64,000 nucleotides of DNA, from assembly GCF_900096965.1 (NCBI RefSeq), contig NZ_FMYM01000004.1, positions 124,001 through 188,000 on the forward strand, given 5' to 3'. The notes under the pieces were generated by a model. The model did not search any database. It was given only the letters and a program-made list of their open reading frames with translations, and was not told the origin of the DNA. Positions 34,957-49,837 of the stretch are shown here, in pieces; position 1 is the stretch's first letter; the number at the start of each line of letters is the position of its first letter. The DNA comes from Shouchella lonarensis. GTDB taxonomy: Bacteria > Bacillota > Bacilli > Bacillales > Bacillaceae_D. The position numbers and the translations under genes were made by a program.

Positions 34957-35307
34957 TCATCCCCGCAAAATCTTCTCCATCGCTTTGCCCTTTGCCAACT
35001 CATCGATCAGCTTATCCAAATAACGAATTTCCCTCATCGTTGGCTCTTCAATGTCTTCTACTCGGACACCACAAACCACGCCTTTAACGAGTGTACGCGC
35101 AGGATTCAGTTGCGGTGCTTCGGCAAAGAACGTCTCAAAGTCTGTTTCCTGCTCCAAAATTGCCGCTAACGCTTCTTCATCGTATCCTGTCAGCCAACAA
35201 ATGATCTCATCAACTTCTGCTTTTGTCCGTCCTTTTTTCTCCACTTTTGCAATATAACAAGAATAGACTTTTGCAAAGCTCATCGTATAAATATGATGTT
35301 TAGCCAT
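34957..35307 (-). CDS. DUF2200 family protein
   Basis: A 116-residue protein matching DUF2200: [30 protein letters not shown] in the first third (given here as [11 protein letters not shown] and [12 protein letters not shown]), [29 protein letters not shown] and [13 protein letters not shown]. The family is found in many bacteria and seems to be a cytoplasmic single-domain protein of unknown role. It follows the glycolytic operon's eno gene in opposite-end arrangement but on the same strand and is probably separate. Confidence 0.8.
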   Translation of the reverse strand: MAKHHIYTMSFAKVYSCYIAKVEKKGRTKAEVDEIICWLTGYDEEALAAILEQETDFETFFAEAPQLNPARTLVKGVVCGVRVEDIEEPTMREIRYLDKLIDELAKGKAMEKILRG

Positions 35308-35348
35308 CCGACATCCCTCGCTTGTTTTTTCTTTTATTATATCATGAG

Positions 35349-35380
35349 AAATCCCCCACCGCCTAAACGGTGAGGGATTG
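35349..35380 (-). terminator. Terminator of the cggR-eno operon
   Basis: AATCCCCCACCG and CGGTGAGGGATT form a strong stem just beyond the eno stop codon on the minus strand, followed by TCTCATGA with a short T-run. Confidence 0.7.
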
Positions 35381-35393
35381 CTTCAGCTCAAGC

Positions 35394-40182
<4,789 letters not shown>

Positions 40183-40197
40183 CAGGTAAGCCTCCTC

Positions 40198-40240
40198 AAG
40201 TGTAAAGGAGGGAAACGATCGTGCCCCTCCACCTACACTT
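40198..40240 (-). other. Long stem-loop between gapA and pgk
   Basis: AAGTGTAGGTGGAGGG and CCCTCCTTTACACTT pair (few mismatches) around an 11-base loop, ending just before the pgk ribosome binding site. It may reduce read-through from gapA, protect the abundant gapA message end or be a processing site. Confidence 0.65.
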
Positions 40241-40248
40241 ATTATAAC

Positions 40249-41268
<1,020 letters not shown>

Positions 41269-41316
41269 CTAAAGAATCGTAAATGATATTGCCTCGTTAC
41301 TATACTTCCACTGTTG

Positions 41317-42342
41317 TTATTCCTTTACTCGATCTAAGATCGCTTTTGCAGCTGCTTCATCCGTAATGAGCACATCACTTGGCCGATGCTTCATATACGC
41401 TAAAATTGCCGCTGCCTTTGACTGTCCTCCAGCAATGGAAATGACATGCTTCCCCTGGAGTTCATCCAATTGCAAACCAATCGTGCGTTGCTTATGAACA
41501 ATTTGCCCTTCAGCATTAAAGAAATATCCGAATGCCTCTGCAATGGCTTGCTTCCGACTCAGTTCATTCGTAAATATATCGAGTGATCCGCGGCGCTGCG
41601 CCATATGGGTTGCATCACCAATGCCGTGCATCACAACCGCTGCAGATGTAATCAGTTGTAGAATATCCCTTACTGACGGTTCTAATACAAGTGACTCATG
41701 CGCTTCTGCACTTAAGTGCTCTGGCACATGCAACAGTCGGTACGCTGCTCCTGTTCGCCTCGCACATTCGGCACTAATCGTGCTTGCTTGAATCTCTACT
41801 TTCTCGCCAAGTCCTCCGCGTGCGGGCACAAACGTCGTCCCAGCGAAAACATCATCTCTTGACATCATACGAGCAACAGCGGCTAAGGTTGTCCCACCCA
41901 TTACCGCTAAAACGTCTCCAGCTTTGACGATCGACTTCAACTCATTTACACACGCTTTTCCGAAAGAATGCTTTACCCAGTCTTCTGTGTCACTATCGCC
42001 AGCAACAACAATCACGCGTGATACACCAAGCGTCTGTGCCAAGTCATCGCCAAGTTTTCGTAACCCGAGTAACTCAACCATCATTTCTTCTAACTGTAAA
42101 AATACAGTCTCCCCGACATCAGTGACACTCATACCAGCCTTCGCAAAGGTAATCAGCCCTTGATCTTTTAACAATGTCACTTCTCCCCGGATGATCCGCT
42201 CAGACGATTGCAGCTCGCTTGCCAAATTCCTTCTCCCAATAGGTTGCTTCAACCGAATATACTGCAGCAATCGGTATCGCTTTACCATTGTCTCTAATAA
42301 ATCTGGCACCAAGTGTGATTGTAATTGCACAAGTGTACGCAT
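41317..42342 (-). CDS. cggR: Central glycolytic genes regulator CggR
   Basis: A 341-residue SorC/DeoR-type repressor: N-terminal winged helix (LLQYIRLKQPIGRRNLASEL, RIIRGEVTLLKDQGLI) and a C-terminal sugar-phosphate isomerase-like sensor domain (about residues 90-335) with VAGDSDTEDWVKHSFG and GIGDATHMAQRRG. In B. subtilis CggR represses its own operon and is released by fructose-1,6-bisphosphate. The operator CGGGAC-type repeats lie at 42404-42439. Confidence 0.96.
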   Translation of the reverse strand: MRTLVQLQSHLVPDLLETMVKRYRLLQYIRLKQPIGRRNLASELQSSERIIRGEVTLLKDQGLITFAKAGMSVTDVGETVFLQLEEMMVELLGLRKLGDDLAQTLGVSRVIVVAGDSDTEDWVKHSFGKACVNELKSIVKAGDVLAVMGGTTLAAVARMMSRDDVFAGTTFVPARGGLGEKVEIQASTISAECARRTGAAYRLLHVPEHLSAEAHESLVLEPSVRDILQLITSAAVVMHGIGDATHMAQRRGSLDIFTNELSRKQAIAEAFGYFFNAEGQIVHKQRTIGLQLDELQGKHVISIAGGQSKAAAILAYMKHRPSDVLITDEAAAKAILDRVKE

Positions 42343-42403
42343 CGCATCGCTCCTTTAGATAAATGATACAAACAAACGGGATGATAACCTGCAAGCCAAC
42401 AGG

Positions 42404-42439
42404 GACAAACCAAGTCCCTATATGACATATTATGTCCCA
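42404..42439 (-). promoter_or_regulatory. CggR operator (tandem repeat)
   Basis: On the minus strand TGGGAC-N6-TGTC-N4-AGGGAC-N6-TGTC, the spacing known for the B. subtilis CggR operator (CGGGACN6TGTCN4CGGGACN6TGTC), 60-95 bases ahead of the cggR start and downstream of the promoter at 42470-42498. Confidence 0.88.
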
Positions 42440-42469
42440 ATTGGAGCAAAAAAATTCCTTTCACTATTC

Positions 42470-42498
42470 ATTGTACCAGATGAGAAGATATTCGACAA
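42470..42498 (-). promoter_or_regulatory. Promoter of the cggR-eno operon
   Basis: On the minus strand TTGTCG (42493-42498) and TACAAT (42470-42475), spacer 17, upstream of the CggR operator. Confidence 0.8.
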
Positions 42499-42590
42499 GA
42501 TTTTTAGCAGCCGCATAAGTGTGACAATCTACCGACATTCCTAACAGTTTTACGCTGAATCGCGCACAAACAAAGAAAAAAAGCACCTAT

Positions 42591-42619
42591 TTGACGATGC
42601 ATTCAAAAACCATTATGAT
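42591..42619 (+). promoter_or_regulatory. Promoter of the acetyltransferase gene
   Basis: TTGACG (42591-42596) and TATGAT (42614-42619), spacer 17, 36 bases before the GNAT start. With the cggR promoter this accounts for the 312-base divergent gap 42343-42654. Confidence 0.75.
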
Positions 42620-42654
42620 AGTAACCTCCACCTTATTCGAAAGGAAGGAAGCCC

Positions 42655-43098
42655 ATGGAAACAAAAAAAGTCACCCAAGAATCGGATTTACAAATTGCAC
42701 TTAGTATGAGGAAAGAAGTATTCATCAACGAACAAGGAGTCCCTCCAGAGGAAGAAATTGATGCGTTTGACACATTGAATGACCAATGTGAACACGTATT
42801 GGTTTATGAAAACAATCAAGCCATTGGCACTGGAAGAATGCGCATTGTTAACAATATAGGCAAGTTGGAAAGAATCTGTGTGCGTGCCCCTTATCGACAG
42901 TTAGGCGCTGGGAAAGTCATCATCGAAGCTTTAGAAGACATTGCCAGAGAGAAGGAATTGTCTCAAGTGAAATTAGACGCACAAACACATGCGGAAGGGT
43001 TTTATCAAAAACTCGGCTATCAAGTCATCTCTAATGACATATTTATGGATGCTGGCATCCCTCACATTTCAATGACAAAACAGTTATCAAACATATAA
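42655..43098 (+). CDS. GNAT family N-acetyltransferase
   Basis: A 147-residue acetyltransferase of the ElaA/YjcF-like branch: LRKEVFINEQGVPPEEEID-type SMRKEVFINEQGVPPEEEID in residues about 18-37, AIGTGRMRIV, the acetyl-CoA motif RICVRAPYRQLGAGKVIIEAL, and AQTHAEGFYQKLGYQV. Substrate unknown. AAAGGAAGG precedes the ATG. It is monocistronic and divergent from cggR. Confidence 0.88.
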   Translation: METKKVTQESDLQIALSMRKEVFINEQGVPPEEEIDAFDTLNDQCEHVLVYENNQAIGTGRMRIVNNIGKLERICVRAPYRQLGAGKVIIEALEDIAREKELSQVKLDAQTHAEGFYQKLGYQVISNDIFMDAGIPHISMTKQLSNI

Positions 43099-43117
43099 GC
43101 AAAACGTACGCTATTGT

Positions 43118-43147
43118 TTGATGATTCAATGAGAAATGCGTTATGAT
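43118..43147 (+). promoter_or_regulatory. Promoter of the 33-residue ORF
   Basis: TTGATG (43118-43123) and TATGAT (43142-43147), spacer 18, 70 bases before the small ORF. Confidence 0.55.
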
Positions 43148-43216
43148 CAACTTAGTAGGAACGCAGACTTGTAATACGGTGGGTCGACACTTCCCTGTGG
43201 AGGGAGGTGTTGCGTC

Positions 43217-43318
43217 ATGATAGATGAAGTGAAATCGTGGATTGAGGTTATGCTCAAAGTTGCGAAGTTCGTTTTTGAAGTCGTGAAGTTCAAGAAGAAT
43301 GACAAATCCCACCGCTAG
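43217..43318 (+). CDS. Candidate type I toxin-like amphipathic peptide
   Basis: A 33-residue peptide beginning MIDEVKSWIEVMLKVAKF and ending FKKNDKSHR: an amphipathic to hydrophobic helix with a basic tail. GGAGGGAGGTG lies 7 bases before the ATG, a strong site. The ORF is too short for ordinary gene finders. It resembles small membrane-active toxins of Bacillus and Staphylococcus type I systems in size and layout but I recognise no named family. An antisense promoter sits just downstream on the other strand, and the antisense terminator overlaps the stop codon, as in the locus at 25.9 kb. Confidence 0.6.
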   Translation: MIDEVKSWIEVMLKVAKFVFEVVKFKKNDKSHR

Positions 43319-43443
43319 AGTTACCCGCTCGACTCGGTGGGATTGTTGTAACCGATACAGGGCGATCCTCTGACGAGTCGCTACCTACGAAGGCCGCCGG
43401 TGTCTTGATCTCACCTGCGGTCTTTTTAGTTTATGCATAATTT
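43300..43443 (-). ncRNA. Candidate antitoxin antisense RNA
   Basis: From the promoter at 43450-43479 transcription would run leftward from about 43443 to the hairpin AATCCCACCG...CGGTGGGATT (43305-43344), which overlaps the stop codon of the small ORF. The RNA would be complementary to the 3' untranslated region of that ORF. It is a prediction from signals only. Confidence 0.55.
43392..43427 (+). terminator. Terminator of the small-ORF transcript
   Basis: GGCCGC-GGTG and CACC-GCGGTC pair around a 9-base loop, followed by TTTTTAG, about 75 bases beyond the 33-residue ORF. Confidence 0.7.
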
Positions 43444-43449
43444 ATTTTC

Positions 43450-43479
43450 ATTATACAAATGATACGACCACAAAGTCAA
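43450..43479 (-). promoter_or_regulatory. Promoter of candidate antisense RNA
   Basis: On the minus strand TTGACT (43474-43479) and TATAAT (43450-43455), spacer 18; near-consensus in a stretch with no leftward gene except across the small ORF. Confidence 0.7.
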
Positions 43480-43561
43480 GCAATGTCCCACGTTAATTGT
43501 CATCATTTTCATCCTACGTAGCGCGCCCTGATCAAGTGACTTTCGGTTCTCTTCGTGCGGA

Positions 43562-43801
43562 TTACAACATCGGTTTCATCCGCTCTTCTAACTCCGGCAT
43601 CGACAGTCGCCCAAATCCAAGTTCTTGCCCATCTAAAACCACAACAGGTATCTTCAATTGATAAGCTTCCAAATATATTTCCTGCTCATAAATATCAATG
43701 ACTTCCAATTCAAGAGCGTAACGCTCAGCCAATATTTTGACAGGCACCAGCCCTTCATCACATAACAGACACTCTTCTTTTGTAAAAAATTGCAGCTTCA
43801 T
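43562..43801 (-). CDS. Glutaredoxin-like thioredoxin-fold protein
   Basis: A 79-residue protein with an N-terminal redox-type motif CLLC (residues 11-14, KEECLLCDEG) after the first strand LQFFTK and the cis-Pro loop IPVVVLDG (about 52-59), the minimal glutaredoxin/DUF836 fold. The hydrophobic residues between the cysteines make efficient redox chemistry uncertain. Its ATG overlaps the sigL stop by 4 bases, so the two are coupled; the functional link is unclear. Confidence 0.75.
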   Translation of the reverse strand: MKLQFFTKEECLLCDEGLVPVKILAERYALELEVIDIYEQEIYLEAYQLKIPVVVLDGQELGFGRLSMPELEERMKPML

Positions 43802-45120
43802 TGTACCAGCCTTTCCGCATAGCGTCTCCGTTTCGCTGACGAGAGAATCCCTAACTCCGTTCGATACTTTGCAACGACCCGACGGGATAACGTCATCCCT
43901 CTTTCTTCTTGTAACAACTCCGTGAGACTTTGGTCAGACAGAGGTTGATAACGATCCTCTTTTGCGATCGTCTCTCGTAACCATTGTTTTACTGATTGTT
44001 GTGTCACCATACCGCTCGTTTTATTAATGTTAGATGTAAAGAAATGCTTCAACCAAAATGTCCCTCGCGGTGTTTGTACCACTTTATTTGCTGTGGCACG
44101 ACTCACAGTAGATTCATGAAGATCAAGCGCTTCGGCGACATTAGCTAACGTTAACGGACGCAATTGACCTTGTGGATGTAATAAGTAATGACGTTGATGA
44201 CGCGCAATCATTTCTACGACTCGCTCAATTGTTTGCGTGCGATACGTCAGACTTTTTTTCAACCACTCAATATGTTGCGCTTTTTCTTTTGCATACGCTT
44301 TCGTTTCCCCGTTTGCAAATAACAATCGCCGATATTCTTCTTGGATACGAACAGTAGGGAGCACTGTCTGATTCATGGCGACGAGCAATTCATTCTCTTC
44401 TTTCATAATATACACATCTGGCACAGTATACACAGTTGGCTCTGTCGCAAAACATGCGCCCGGTTTCGGATGAAGTGTTTTCACACAATCATAGATTGTT
44501 TGAATGCGGTCGATATCAACAGATAACTGTTGTGCCAACTGGCGCCACTTCCGCTCTGCCAAGCACTCCAAATGGATGCGTACAATTTCAGGCGCCAACG
44601 GATCGCAATCAGGTATACGAACCAATTGTAACGCCAAACACTCGCCAAGTGAGCGCGCACCAACACCAGCTGGTTCTAGCGATTGAATGAGCGCAAGCAG
44701 ATGCTCACCGTCCACTAAAGTTAAACCACGCTTCTCACAAATATCTGCTAAATCATCCCTGAAATAACCATCTTCTTGAAGACAATCAATCAAATAATGC
44801 AGGTGTTTTTTTTCTTCTTTTGTTACACCGATGAGGTCTAAAACTTGAAAACGCAATGCTTCATATAATGTTGTATAAGAACGGGCAGTGTTTTCTAGCG
44901 CCGAATGTTTTTGGTCACTCGAAACGGTCACTTGCCCGATGTAATCATCTCGTTTCGTTTCTTTTAGGGGCACTACTTCCAACAACGGATTTTCCAGCGC
45001 CTGTTCTTCTAGATAAGCCATCACATCAGTCGCACTATATTGCAATAAATGAATTGCTTGCTTCAGCGACTGCGTCATCACTAAACTCATCTTTTGTTGT
45101 TGAAAAAGACCGAGCTCCAT
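43798..45120 (-). CDS. sigL: RNA polymerase sigma-54 factor
   Basis: A 440-residue RpoN/SigL: N-terminal activator-interacting region (MSLVMTQSLKQAIHLLQYSA), core-binding domain, HTH near 350 (LANVAEALDLHESTVSRATANK) and the RpoN box SRRVVAKYRTELGI near the C-terminus. It directs transcription from -24/-12 promoters with enhancer-binding activators, in Bacillus for levanase, amino acid and acetoin catabolism. Position next to the CggR operon is as in B. subtilis. Confidence 0.95.
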   Translation of the reverse strand: MELGLFQQQKMSLVMTQSLKQAIHLLQYSATDVMAYLEEQALENPLLEVVPLKETKRDDYIGQVTVSSDQKHSALENTARSYTTLYEALRFQVLDLIGVTKEEKKHLHYLIDCLQEDGYFRDDLADICEKRGLTLVDGEHLLALIQSLEPAGVGARSLGECLALQLVRIPDCDPLAPEIVRIHLECLAERKWRQLAQQLSVDIDRIQTIYDCVKTLHPKPGACFATEPTVYTVPDVYIMKEENELLVAMNQTVLPTVRIQEEYRRLLFANGETKAYAKEKAQHIEWLKKSLTYRTQTIERVVEMIARHQRHYLLHPQGQLRPLTLANVAEALDLHESTVSRATANKVVQTPRGTFWLKHFFTSNINKTSGMVTQQSVKQWLRETIAKEDRYQPLSDQSLTELLQEERGMTLSRRVVAKYRTELGILSSAKRRRYAERLVQ

Positions 45121-45287
45121 ATGCCACCCCTCCTACCCGTATCATAGCACAAAAGTGTACATGTGGGGAGGAAAAATAATAGGAAAAGAAAATGTAGTAA
45201 GGCCACTTTGCTCCATAAAAAACAAAAAGCAGGATCCTCCCCCTTAAACCTCGAATACAACAATAACAAAATACGCAAGACAAATCA

Positions 45288-45317
45288 TTTGACCTTTCTT
45301 GACCTTTGCGTTATCAT
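45288..45317 (+). promoter_or_regulatory. clpP promoter with CtsR operator
   Basis: TTTGACC-TTTC-TTGACCT (45288-45305) is the reverse of the CtsR heptad repeat AGGTCAA-N3-AGGTCAAA. TTGACC at 45289-45294 also serves as -35 with TATCAT at 45312-45317 (spacer 17). CtsR would block this promoter until heat stress. Confidence 0.85.
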
Positions 45318-45377
45318 ACTACATACAAACTGCATTTCGGCTTCTTCTGTCCGCAGTGCATACAAGGAGGATCTCAC

Positions 45378-45962
45378 ATGAATTTAATTCCAACAGTAAT
45401 TGAACAAACGAACCGTGGCGAGCGTGCATACGACATTTACTCTCGTCTATTAAAAGACCGGATTATTATGCTCGGGAGCGCGATTGACGACAATGTCGCC
45501 AACTCTATTGTTGCGCAACTTCTCTTTTTACAAGCAGAAGATCCTGAAAAAGACATCTCGCTTTACATTAACTCTCCAGGTGGATCCATTTCAGCTGGCA
45601 TGGCCATTTATGACACGATGCAGTTCATCAAGCCAGACGTATCGACGATTTGTATCGGCATGGCTGCGTCAATGGGTGCATTTTTACTTACAGCCGGGGC
45701 AAACGGAAAGCGGCTCGCGCTCCCGAACAGTGAAGTAATGATTCACCAACCACTTGGTGGCATGCAAGGGCAAGCAGCCGATATGGAAATTCATGCCAAA
45801 CGCATTTTAGATATGCGCAAGAAGTTAAATGAAATTATGGCAGAACGTACAGGTCAAACTTATCGGACGATCGCTAAAGATACAGACCGCGATAACTTCA
45901 TGACCGCAGAGCAAGCAAAAACGTACGGCTTGATTGACGACGTGATCTCTTCAACGAAGTAA
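45378..45962 (+). CDS. clpP: ATP-dependent Clp protease proteolytic subunit
   Basis: A 194-residue ClpP: catalytic Ser in [11 protein letters not shown], His in VMIHQPLGG and Asp in [10 protein letters not shown], with the substrate-gating N-terminus [19 protein letters not shown]. It forms the two-ring 14-mer that with ClpC, ClpE or ClpX degrades proteins, including tmRNA-tagged ones. ATG 45378 is 7 bases after AAGGAGG; longer ORF N-termini are not conserved. CtsR box upstream. Confidence 0.97.
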   Translation: MNLIPTVIEQTNRGERAYDIYSRLLKDRIIMLGSAIDDNVANSIVAQLLFLQAEDPEKDISLYINSPGGSISAGMAIYDTMQFIKPDVSTICIGMAASMGAFLLTAGANGKRLALPNSEVMIHQPLGGMQGQAADMEIHAKRILDMRKKLNEIMAERTGQTYRTIAKDTDRDNFMTAEQAKTYGLIDDVISSTK

Positions 45963-45965
45963 CTG

Positions 45966-46007
45966 AAAAACCTCCCTGTCGCTATCGAAATTGCGGGGAG
46001 GTTTTTC
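45966..46007 (+). terminator. clpP terminator
   Basis: AAAACCTCCC and GGGGAGGTTTTT pair around an AT-containing loop directly after the clpP stop codon. Confidence 0.85.
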
Positions 46008-46056
46008 CCCTTCTACATATCCATGACATTATAACACGAGAAAGGAGTCGTCACTA

Positions 46057-46707
46057 ATGGATACGGCTGTTTCTGACTATATTTACAACTTCATTGACGA
46101 AGTTACACAAGCTACAACCTCGCTACCGTCTCATTATACTGAACAAAAACGAATTGCCCTTACAAAAGAGATGCAAGCATTTGCGCGACAATCATTAGAA
46201 AATAGAACACCCGAAGCAACCATCACCTTACTACAATATCAATTCCCGAAACCAAACAATATTGCAGCGGAATGGCAGAGCCAGTATCAAGAACATCAAG
46301 TCCTCACTCAAGCAAACTGGCCAAATTTTTATGTCTACCTTATTATTAGTGGTTTTGGGTCGTTGCTATTTACGCTCATTACTGGTACATTTGACATTTC
46401 CGTCTCCTTCATATGGATCCTCGGAGCACTTATCGGTGTCGTTTTACTAAACACGACCAAGAAACCGTTAGACGTCGCCTCACTACGGCTACTAAAACGT
46501 ATTTTCATTCCAGCCTCATTTGGTGCTGCTACTATTTCTCTACTACTGAATCACTTTATTTATCAAAATATCCAATCAGGGCTAATCTTTTTTTCTTTTT
46601 ATATCATTATATCCCTCGCCTTACACATCAACTTTCACTACCTATTAAAAAAGCACTCACGACATGAGTCATCTTCACAAAAACAGCGCCTGGAGATCAC
46701 TCGGTAA
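46057..46707 (+). CDS. Membrane protein with helical cytoplasmic N-terminus (DUF1129-like)
   Basis: A 216-residue protein. Residues 1-85 are soluble and helical (SDYIYNFIDEVTQATTS), followed by four transmembrane segments at about 94-112, 118-136, 150-170 and 174-194 and a basic tail. The layout resembles DUF1129-type proteins, but the assignment is by shape only. It takes the place of yvcN between clpP and crh of B. subtilis. AAAGGAG lies 8 bases before the ATG. Confidence 0.7.
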   Translation: MDTAVSDYIYNFIDEVTQATTSLPSHYTEQKRIALTKEMQAFARQSLENRTPEATITLLQYQFPKPNNIAAEWQSQYQEHQVLTQANWPNFYVYLIISGFGSLLFTLITGTFDISVSFIWILGALIGVVLLNTTKKPLDVASLRLLKRIFIPASFGAATISLLLNHFIYQNIQSGLIFFSFYIIISLALHINFHYLLKKHSRHESSSQKQRLEITR

Positions 46708-46718
46708 TCTTCAGGCGC
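46686..46718 (-). terminator. Terminator of the crh operon
   Basis: GCGCCTG-AGAT and ATCT-CAGGCGC pair around a short loop; on the minus strand TGTTTTTGTG follows. It may serve the convergent membrane-protein gene as well. Confidence 0.75.
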
Positions 46719-46741
46719 GATTTCCATGCATACACTTTTCT

Positions 46742-47002
46742 TCAAACCTCTCCGCCCTCCACGTATTCAGAAAGCGTAGCTACAGCTTCCTCTGCGTCTG
46801 TACCCGTTGCTGCCAATGTCACTGTTGTCCCTTGGTGAAGCGCCAAACTCATCAATCCCATGATGCTTTTTGCATCGACGGTTGTCGTTCCTTTTACTAG
46901 AGATATGTCTGCCACAAAACGATTCGCTTGTTGCACGAACACGGCTGCTGGCCGCGCTTGTAAACCGGTTTTAAGACCAATTGTTACCTTTTTCTCAATC
47001 AT
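46742..47002 (-). CDS. crh: HPr-like protein Crh
   Basis: An 86-residue catabolite repression HPr-like protein. The active-site His15 of HPr is replaced by Gln (TGLQARPAA, Gln15), the diagnostic of Crh, while the regulatory Ser46 (AKSIMGLMS) is retained. Crh-Ser-P acts with CcpA in carbon catabolite repression and also binds the methylglyoxal pathway. It overlaps the end of whiA. I start at ATG 47002, one of two tandem ATG codons after GGGGGTGAT. Confidence 0.93.
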   Translation of the reverse strand: MIEKKVTIGLKTGLQARPAAVFVQQANRFVADISLVKGTTTVDAKSIMGLMSLALHQGTTVTLAATGTDAEEAVATLSEYVEGGEV

Positions 47003-47007
47003 CATGA

Positions 47008-47967
47008 TCACCCCCGATGTTTCTCTTCATAGATGCCGTTTCTTAGTTTTTCTGCGAGCTCGTCTAATTTTCGCAAGCGATGATTCACACCAGACTTGCT
47101 CACCTTCGTTCCTTGCACCATTTCTCCCAACTCTTTTAAGGTCACGTCTTGATGCTTCACACGCAAAGACGCGATTTCTTGTAACTTTGGATCCAAATTT
47201 TCTAAGCCCAACATCCGTTCAATATAACGAATATTTTCCACTTGTCGTAACGCTGCGCCGACGGTTTTATTTAAATTGGCCGTCTCACAATTGACGAGCC
47301 GGTTCACGGAGTTACGCATATCCTTCATAATCCGCACATCTTCAAAGTAAAGCAATGCTTGATGTGCACCAATGACATTCAAAAACTCAGTAATCTTCTC
47401 ACTTTCTTTAATGTAAGTGATAAAGCCTTTTTTTCGTTCTAGCGTTTTCGCAGAAAGATCAAACGTATTCATTTGTTGACACAGAGACACACTATGCTCC
47501 TCATAAAAAGAAAAAATTTCTAAATGGTAAGAAGACGTTTCTGGATGATTGATAGAGCCTCCCGCAAGAAATGCACCACGTAAATATGCACGTGCGCAAC
47601 ATGTGTCGCGAACGATCTCGGGCGAAATTGCTCGAATAAATTGAAACGAGTCACCTAGAATGTATAGCTCCTCGAGCAACTTCTTTGCACCTTCACGCAT
47701 CCGGACTAAATAGACATTGTTTTTTTTCAATCGCATCTTTTTACGCACAAGCAGCTCAATATGGATGGATGGAAATAACCGTTTGATTAACGTATACATC
47801 CGACGAGCAATGGCTGCGTTCTCAGTCGTTACATCCAGTCCTAGCACCTGTCCGCCTACTGATAAAGCGCCATTCATACGAATTAAGGCAGATAGCTCTG
47901 AACGAGCACAGCACGATGTCATTTCTAACTGAGTCAATTCTTTTTTTACTTTCGCAGCAAAAGACAT
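47008..47967 (-). CDS. whiA: Sporulation/division regulator WhiA
   Basis: A 319-residue WhiA: an N-terminal LAGLIDADG-like domain ([41 protein letters not shown]) and a C-terminal helix-turn-helix ([20 protein letters not shown] with [16 protein letters not shown]). It binds DNA and affects cell division and chromosome segregation in Bacillus. Part of the conserved nudix-rapZ-mgfK-whiA-crh row. Confidence 0.96.
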   Translation of the reverse strand: MSFAAKVKKELTQLEMTSCCARSELSALIRMNGALSVGGQVLGLDVTTENAAIARRMYTLIKRLFPSIHIELLVRKKMRLKKNNVYLVRMREGAKKLLEELYILGDSFQFIRAISPEIVRDTCCARAYLRGAFLAGGSINHPETSSYHLEIFSFYEEHSVSLCQQMNTFDLSAKTLERKKGFITYIKESEKITEFLNVIGAHQALLYFEDVRIMKDMRNSVNRLVNCETANLNKTVGAALRQVENIRYIERMLGLENLDPKLQEIASLRVKHQDVTLKELGEMVQGTKVSKSGVNHRLRKLDELAEKLRNGIYEEKHRG

Positions 47968-47987
47968 GCGATAACCACCCCTAACAA

Positions 47988-48947
47988 TTACACTTGATTG
48001 GACGCATTAAGTAGGCGCAACAACGCCTCTGATACACGCATGGCATCATGACGAATCTTATTCTCTCTTTCCAATACAAACCGGTCACATAAAATAGACA
48101 TGCCAAGCATTTTCAGTGCTTCGTCATCATGGATAACCGGTGTAGCCTCTTCAGCTTCGTAACGGGCCAATACCGTTGGCGACAAATTCTCATCATTTAC
48201 CAACACGTGCGAAATTAGTCCATCTCCGCAATGATCAACAAGCGCCTGGACATGCTCGGAGGCTGTATATTGATCCGTCTCACCCGGTTGTGTCATGACA
48301 TTACAAATATACACCTTTTTCGCCGCTGATGCGCGTACCGTCTCACTAATACCGGGTACAAGTAGATTAGGTAATACACTCGTATAAAGCGATCCGGGTC
48401 CAAGCACAATGAGATCTGCTCTCGAAAGGGCAGAAAGTGCTTCTGAAGATGCCTTCACATGTGGGGGGGTCAAAAACGTCCGAGCAATTCGTTTACGTGC
48501 AAGCGGAATTTTTGACTCTCCGGAAACCACCGTGCCGTCTGTCATTTCTGCATGCAATTCTACACTTTCATTCGCTGCAGGCAACACACGCCCGCGCACA
48601 TTTAACACTCTACTTATTTCTGCAATCCCTTGTTGAAAATCACCTGTAATCGATGTCATTGCTGCCAACAACAAGTTGCCAAGTGAATGACCACTCAATC
48701 CACTGCCACTGGAAAAGCGGTGCTGGAATAATTCCTCCACCAATGGCTCTACTTCAGCAAGTGCAACAAGTACATTTCGTACATCACCTGGTGGTGGAAT
48801 GTTTAATTCTTTACGTAAAATTCCCGAACTCCCGCCATCATCAGCAACCGTCACAATTGCCGTAATGTCGATCGGAAATGTCTTTAATCCTCGTAAAATC
48901 ACAGATAATCCGGTACCGCCGCCAATGACAACGACTCTTTTTCTCAT
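47988..48947 (-). CDS. mgfK: Gluconeogenesis factor YvcK/MgfK
   Basis: A 319-residue UDP-sugar-binding protein of the YvcK/CofD-like family: [63 protein letters not shown] and [14 protein letters not shown]. In B. subtilis it is needed for growth on gluconeogenic carbon sources and binds UDP-GlcNAc. I start at ATG 48947, which overlaps the rapZ TGA by one base; a TTG codon lies just ahead. Formerly yvcK. Confidence 0.94.
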   Translation of the reverse strand: MRKRVVVIGGGTGLSVILRGLKTFPIDITAIVTVADDGGSSGILRKELNIPPPGDVRNVLVALAEVEPLVEELFQHRFSSGSGLSGHSLGNLLLAAMTSITGDFQQGIAEISRVLNVRGRVLPAANESVELHAEMTDGTVVSGESKIPLARKRIARTFLTPPHVKASSEALSALSRADLIVLGPGSLYTSVLPNLLVPGISETVRASAAKKVYICNVMTQPGETDQYTASEHVQALVDHCGDGLISHVLVNDENLSPTVLARYEAEEATPVIHDDEALKMLGMSILCDRFVLERENKIRHDAMRVSEALLRLLNASNQV

Positions 48948-49837
48948 CAAGATAGCTGGGCCTTTCGTTTTGAAATATCACGATGACTAACATAAGTACG
49001 CCACGCTTCTTCAAAATATGCGCCAAAGTGTTCCGCTAATGTGACGGAGCGGTGTTGTCCCCCTGTACAGCCAATGGCAATGACAACTTGACTTTTTCCT
49101 TCTCTTTTGTAATGAGGAAGCATGAATGAAAATAAATCAGTCAACTTGTGAACAAATTGCTGTGTATCTTGCCATTTCAATACATAGGAAGACACTTCTT
49201 GCTCCAATCCTGTTTTCGGTTGCAATTCAGCAATATAGTGAGGATTAGGCAAAAAGCGCACATCAAATACTAAATCGGCATCAATTGGAATCCCATACTT
49301 AAACCCAAATGATAGAAAATGCACAGTAAAGACAGGACGTTCTTTTGTACCGAATCTTTTTTGAATCTTTTCACGTAACGCGCGCGGTTTTAAATCCGTT
49401 GTATCAACAATTTGTTGCGCCCGCCCTTTCATTTCTTCCAGCAATTGACGTTCCTTTTGAATACCTTCTAACAATAAACCATCCATTGCTAGTGGATGAG
49501 TACGGCGTGTCTCTTTATATCGTTGAACAAGCGCAGCATCCTTGGCATCAAGAAATAAAATTTGCATCCGTAACCACGCTGGTGCGGATGCACTTAATTC
49601 ATCCAACGCTTGAAATAATTCATCAAAAAATGATTGTCCACGCAAATCCATGACAAGCGCAATTTTCGTTACTCTATCTGCCCCTACCTCAATAAGTTCA
49701 ACAAACTTACCAAGCAATGCTGGCGGTAAATTGTCAACACAATAAAACCCTAAGTCTTCAAAGCTCTGCACAGCAACGGTTTTACCCGCACCAGACATGC
49801 CTGTAATGATTACAATATCAACATCAGCGTGACTCAT
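48947..49837 (-). CDS. rapZ: RNase adapter / nucleotide-binding protein RapZ (YvcJ)
   Basis: A 296-residue P-loop protein: Walker A GMSGAGKT (residues 13-20), [18 protein letters not shown], the Walker B-like [11 protein letters not shown] and the C-terminal phosphosugar-binding domain with [15 protein letters not shown]. In E. coli RapZ steers GlmZ decay; in B. subtilis YvcJ hydrolyses GTP and affects competence. It overlaps the Nudix gene by 14 bases. Confidence 0.95.
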   Translation of the reverse strand: MSHADVDIVIITGMSGAGKTVAVQSFEDLGFYCVDNLPPALLGKFVELIEVGADRVTKIALVMDLRGQSFFDELFQALDELSASAPAWLRMQILFLDAKDAALVQRYKETRRTHPLAMDGLLLEGIQKERQLLEEMKGRAQQIVDTTDLKPRALREKIQKRFGTKERPVFTVHFLSFGFKYGIPIDADLVFDVRFLPNPHYIAELQPKTGLEQEVSSYVLKWQDTQQFVHKLTDLFSFMLPHYKREGKSQVVIAIGCTGGQHRSVTLAEHFGAYFEEAWRTYVSHRDISKRKAQLS

